A DNA stretch of 6,445 bases, from contig JAUWYD010000063.1 of NCBI GenBank assembly GCA_030616025.1, forward strand, positions 1-6,445. The letters are read 5' to 3'. Source of the DNA: Chloroflexota bacterium (GTDB lineage Bacteria; Chloroflexota; Anaerolineae; UBA7937; B3-Chlor). Below, in pieces: positions 5,540 to 6,445 of the stretch; the first letter of the stretch is position 1; every line of letters starts with the position of its first letter. A program made the translations under genes and the position numbers. Under the pieces are notes generated by a model. It was not told the origin of the DNA. It searched no databases and saw nothing but the letters and a program-made list of their open reading frames with translations.

Positions 5540-6445
5540 CTATCGCTGCTTTCCATATGCCATCTTGATTGCCCTATCCATGGCCGCGTGGACGTTGGCG
5601 TACAACTGATGTCGGTCCAGGGCTCTGGGGTGGACAGTGGCCTTGGCGATCATGACCTGCTCGTCCAAGGCTCCGCGGGGGATGGCGTCTCCCTCTATGT
5701 TGTCAATGATAGCCTTGGCTACTGCTGCTTGTGTGGGACCGTAGACCATGCTCGCCTGACGGAGATTCACCAGTTCAATAGTCGGTACGATGAGCGTCGA
5801 GGGCTTCACCGTCAGATTGGGCTCAGCGATGGTGGTCAATGCTTCGTACCCATGACTTGGGTGCGTAAGTTGCCTGGCGTAGGCCTCCCCAACGGGACCG
5901 CTCTTTGGACCCACGATCAGGTCTATGCCCACCGTCTCTGGATCCTTGCCTTCGGCAGCACTTCCCAAGAGCGTGCTATTCCCCTCGATCATGTCAGCGG
6001 TGATGCCGATATCGGTGAACCTCTCCCCCAAGGGTCCCTCCGGCATGGCCCAACTCATCTCTTGTGGTTGTATCTTTTCCAGCTTCTCCAACTCAAGCTG
6101 GATCTCCGCTCTGGTCTCGTGGATCATGGCTCCGCCGACCGGCTTGAGGGGACGCCGGGGCCGACCGACCTTCACCCCCATCATGTTCAAGGCTGCCTTG
6201 ACAGCGACTCCGCCTCCATGGCGAACGAAGATACGGGCCAGCTTCTGCACCTTCAGTTGGAGCTGGCGGGCGGCCTCTAGATCACCTTCCTGTACCTTGC
6301 GGAACAACTCTTGCCATATCTCGGGGAAGACCTGAGCACTGGCTAGGATCATGCCGCGACAACCACCTGCCAGGGCCGGCAATACGACCTCGTCATGGCC
6401 CACAAGGACATCGAGGCGGCCCTGAGTCATCTCCAGTACCTCCAT
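5540..6445 (-). CDS. Second aldolase-Fae fusion protein, N-terminus cut by right window edge
   Basis: The last 301 residues of a paralogue of the complete fusion downstream. The reading frame is open to the window edge. The Met codon at the very edge aligns with an internal position of the paralogue (MALFEKVKG region), so the true start and roughly 175 residues, including the aldolase lysine, lie outside. Visible residues 1 to about 120 are the C-terminal third of the DapA-type barrel (VGHDEVVLPALAGG at 15-28; LNMMGVKVG at 86-94). Residues about 160-301 are a Fae domain that aligns nearly without gaps to stand-alone Fae: IDLIVGP (174-180), EPNLTVKPSTLIVP (208-221), YGPTQAAVAKA (235-245), ATVHP (269-273). 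The conserved histidine of the EVAHID motif is glycine here (Gly173 in ETVGID; codon GGC at 5927-5929), so ordinary Fae catalysis is doubtful. The TAG stop is followed after 25 bases by the small Cys-rich gene. The cofactor and substrate are unknown. Confidence 0.9.
   Translation of the reverse strand: MEVLEMTQGRLDVLVGHDEVVLPALAGGCRGMILASAQVFPEIWQELFRKVQEGDLEAARQLQLKVQKLARIFVRHGGGVAVKAALNMMGVKVGRPRRPLKPVGGAMIHETRAEIQLELEKLEKIQPQEMSWAMPEGPLGERFTDIGITADMIEGNSTLLGSAAEGKDPETVGIDLIVGPKSGPVGEAYARQLTHPSHGYEALTTIAEPNLTVKPSTLIVPTIELVNLRQASMVYGPTQAAVAKAIIDNIEGDAIPRGALDEQVMIAKATVHPRALDRHQLYANVHAAMDRAIKMAYGKQR

Noticed and set aside
5468..6280. A 270-codon plus-strand frame opposite the upstream aldolase-Fae gene
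   Set aside because: It lies antisense to a gene with clear family motifs, its translation shows no recognisable domain, and it has no ribosome binding site. It is a shadow frame.
1..6445. CRISPR array, insertion sequence or prophage signatures
   Set aside because: No regularly spaced direct repeats, transposase or integrase frames, or terminal inverted repeats were seen. The only tandem repeat is the in-gene 63-bp pair.

Overview
The window is an entirely minus-strand, moderately GC-rich bacterial segment. It reads from the right edge to the left edge as a metabolic cluster (two aldolase-Fae fusion genes around a small cysteine-rich gene), a secreted lipoprotein gene, and the classical heat-shock operon hrcA-grpE-dnaK. 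Taxonomy is inference. The hrcA-grpE-dnaK order under a CIRCE element, a DnaK that carries the roughly 20-residue insert absent from Bacillus-type DnaK, and a lipoprotein with a long Pro/Thr 'PTATP' spacer together suggest a Chloroflexota lineage (Anaerolineae- or Dehalococcoidia-like). No rRNA or marker gene is present to prove it.

Right part (about 3749-6445): two paralogous proteins each join a DapA/N-acetylneuraminate-lyase type class I aldolase barrel to a C-terminal formaldehyde-activating-enzyme (Fae) domain. The upstream copy is cut by the right edge. The downstream copy is complete and keeps the aldolase Schiff-base lysine. The upstream Fae domain has lost the conserved histidine but keeps the GPxQ motif. 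The downstream Fae domain keeps the histidine but has lost GPxQ. A 66-residue, eight-cysteine protein resembling the DUF6485 family sits between them. All three probably form one transcript. The working hypothesis is that the aldolase releases (or uses) formaldehyde or another small aldehyde, and the fused Fae domain passes it to or from a pterin carrier. This would parallel the known archaeal Fae-Hps fusions.

Middle part (2846-3592): a PEBP/YbhB-like lipoprotein with a lipobox, a tandemly repeated Pro/Thr-rich spacer and a complete C-terminal PEBP domain.

Left part (1-2605): a sigma70-type promoter followed immediately by a perfect CIRCE operator, then hrcA, grpE (start overlapping the hrcA stop by one base) and the first 289 codons of dnaK, which runs off the left edge. 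HrcA would repress the operon through CIRCE; GrpE and DnaK are exchange factor and Hsp70 chaperone.

The heat-shock operon is ordinary. The unusual content is the tandem aldolase-Fae fusion cluster.
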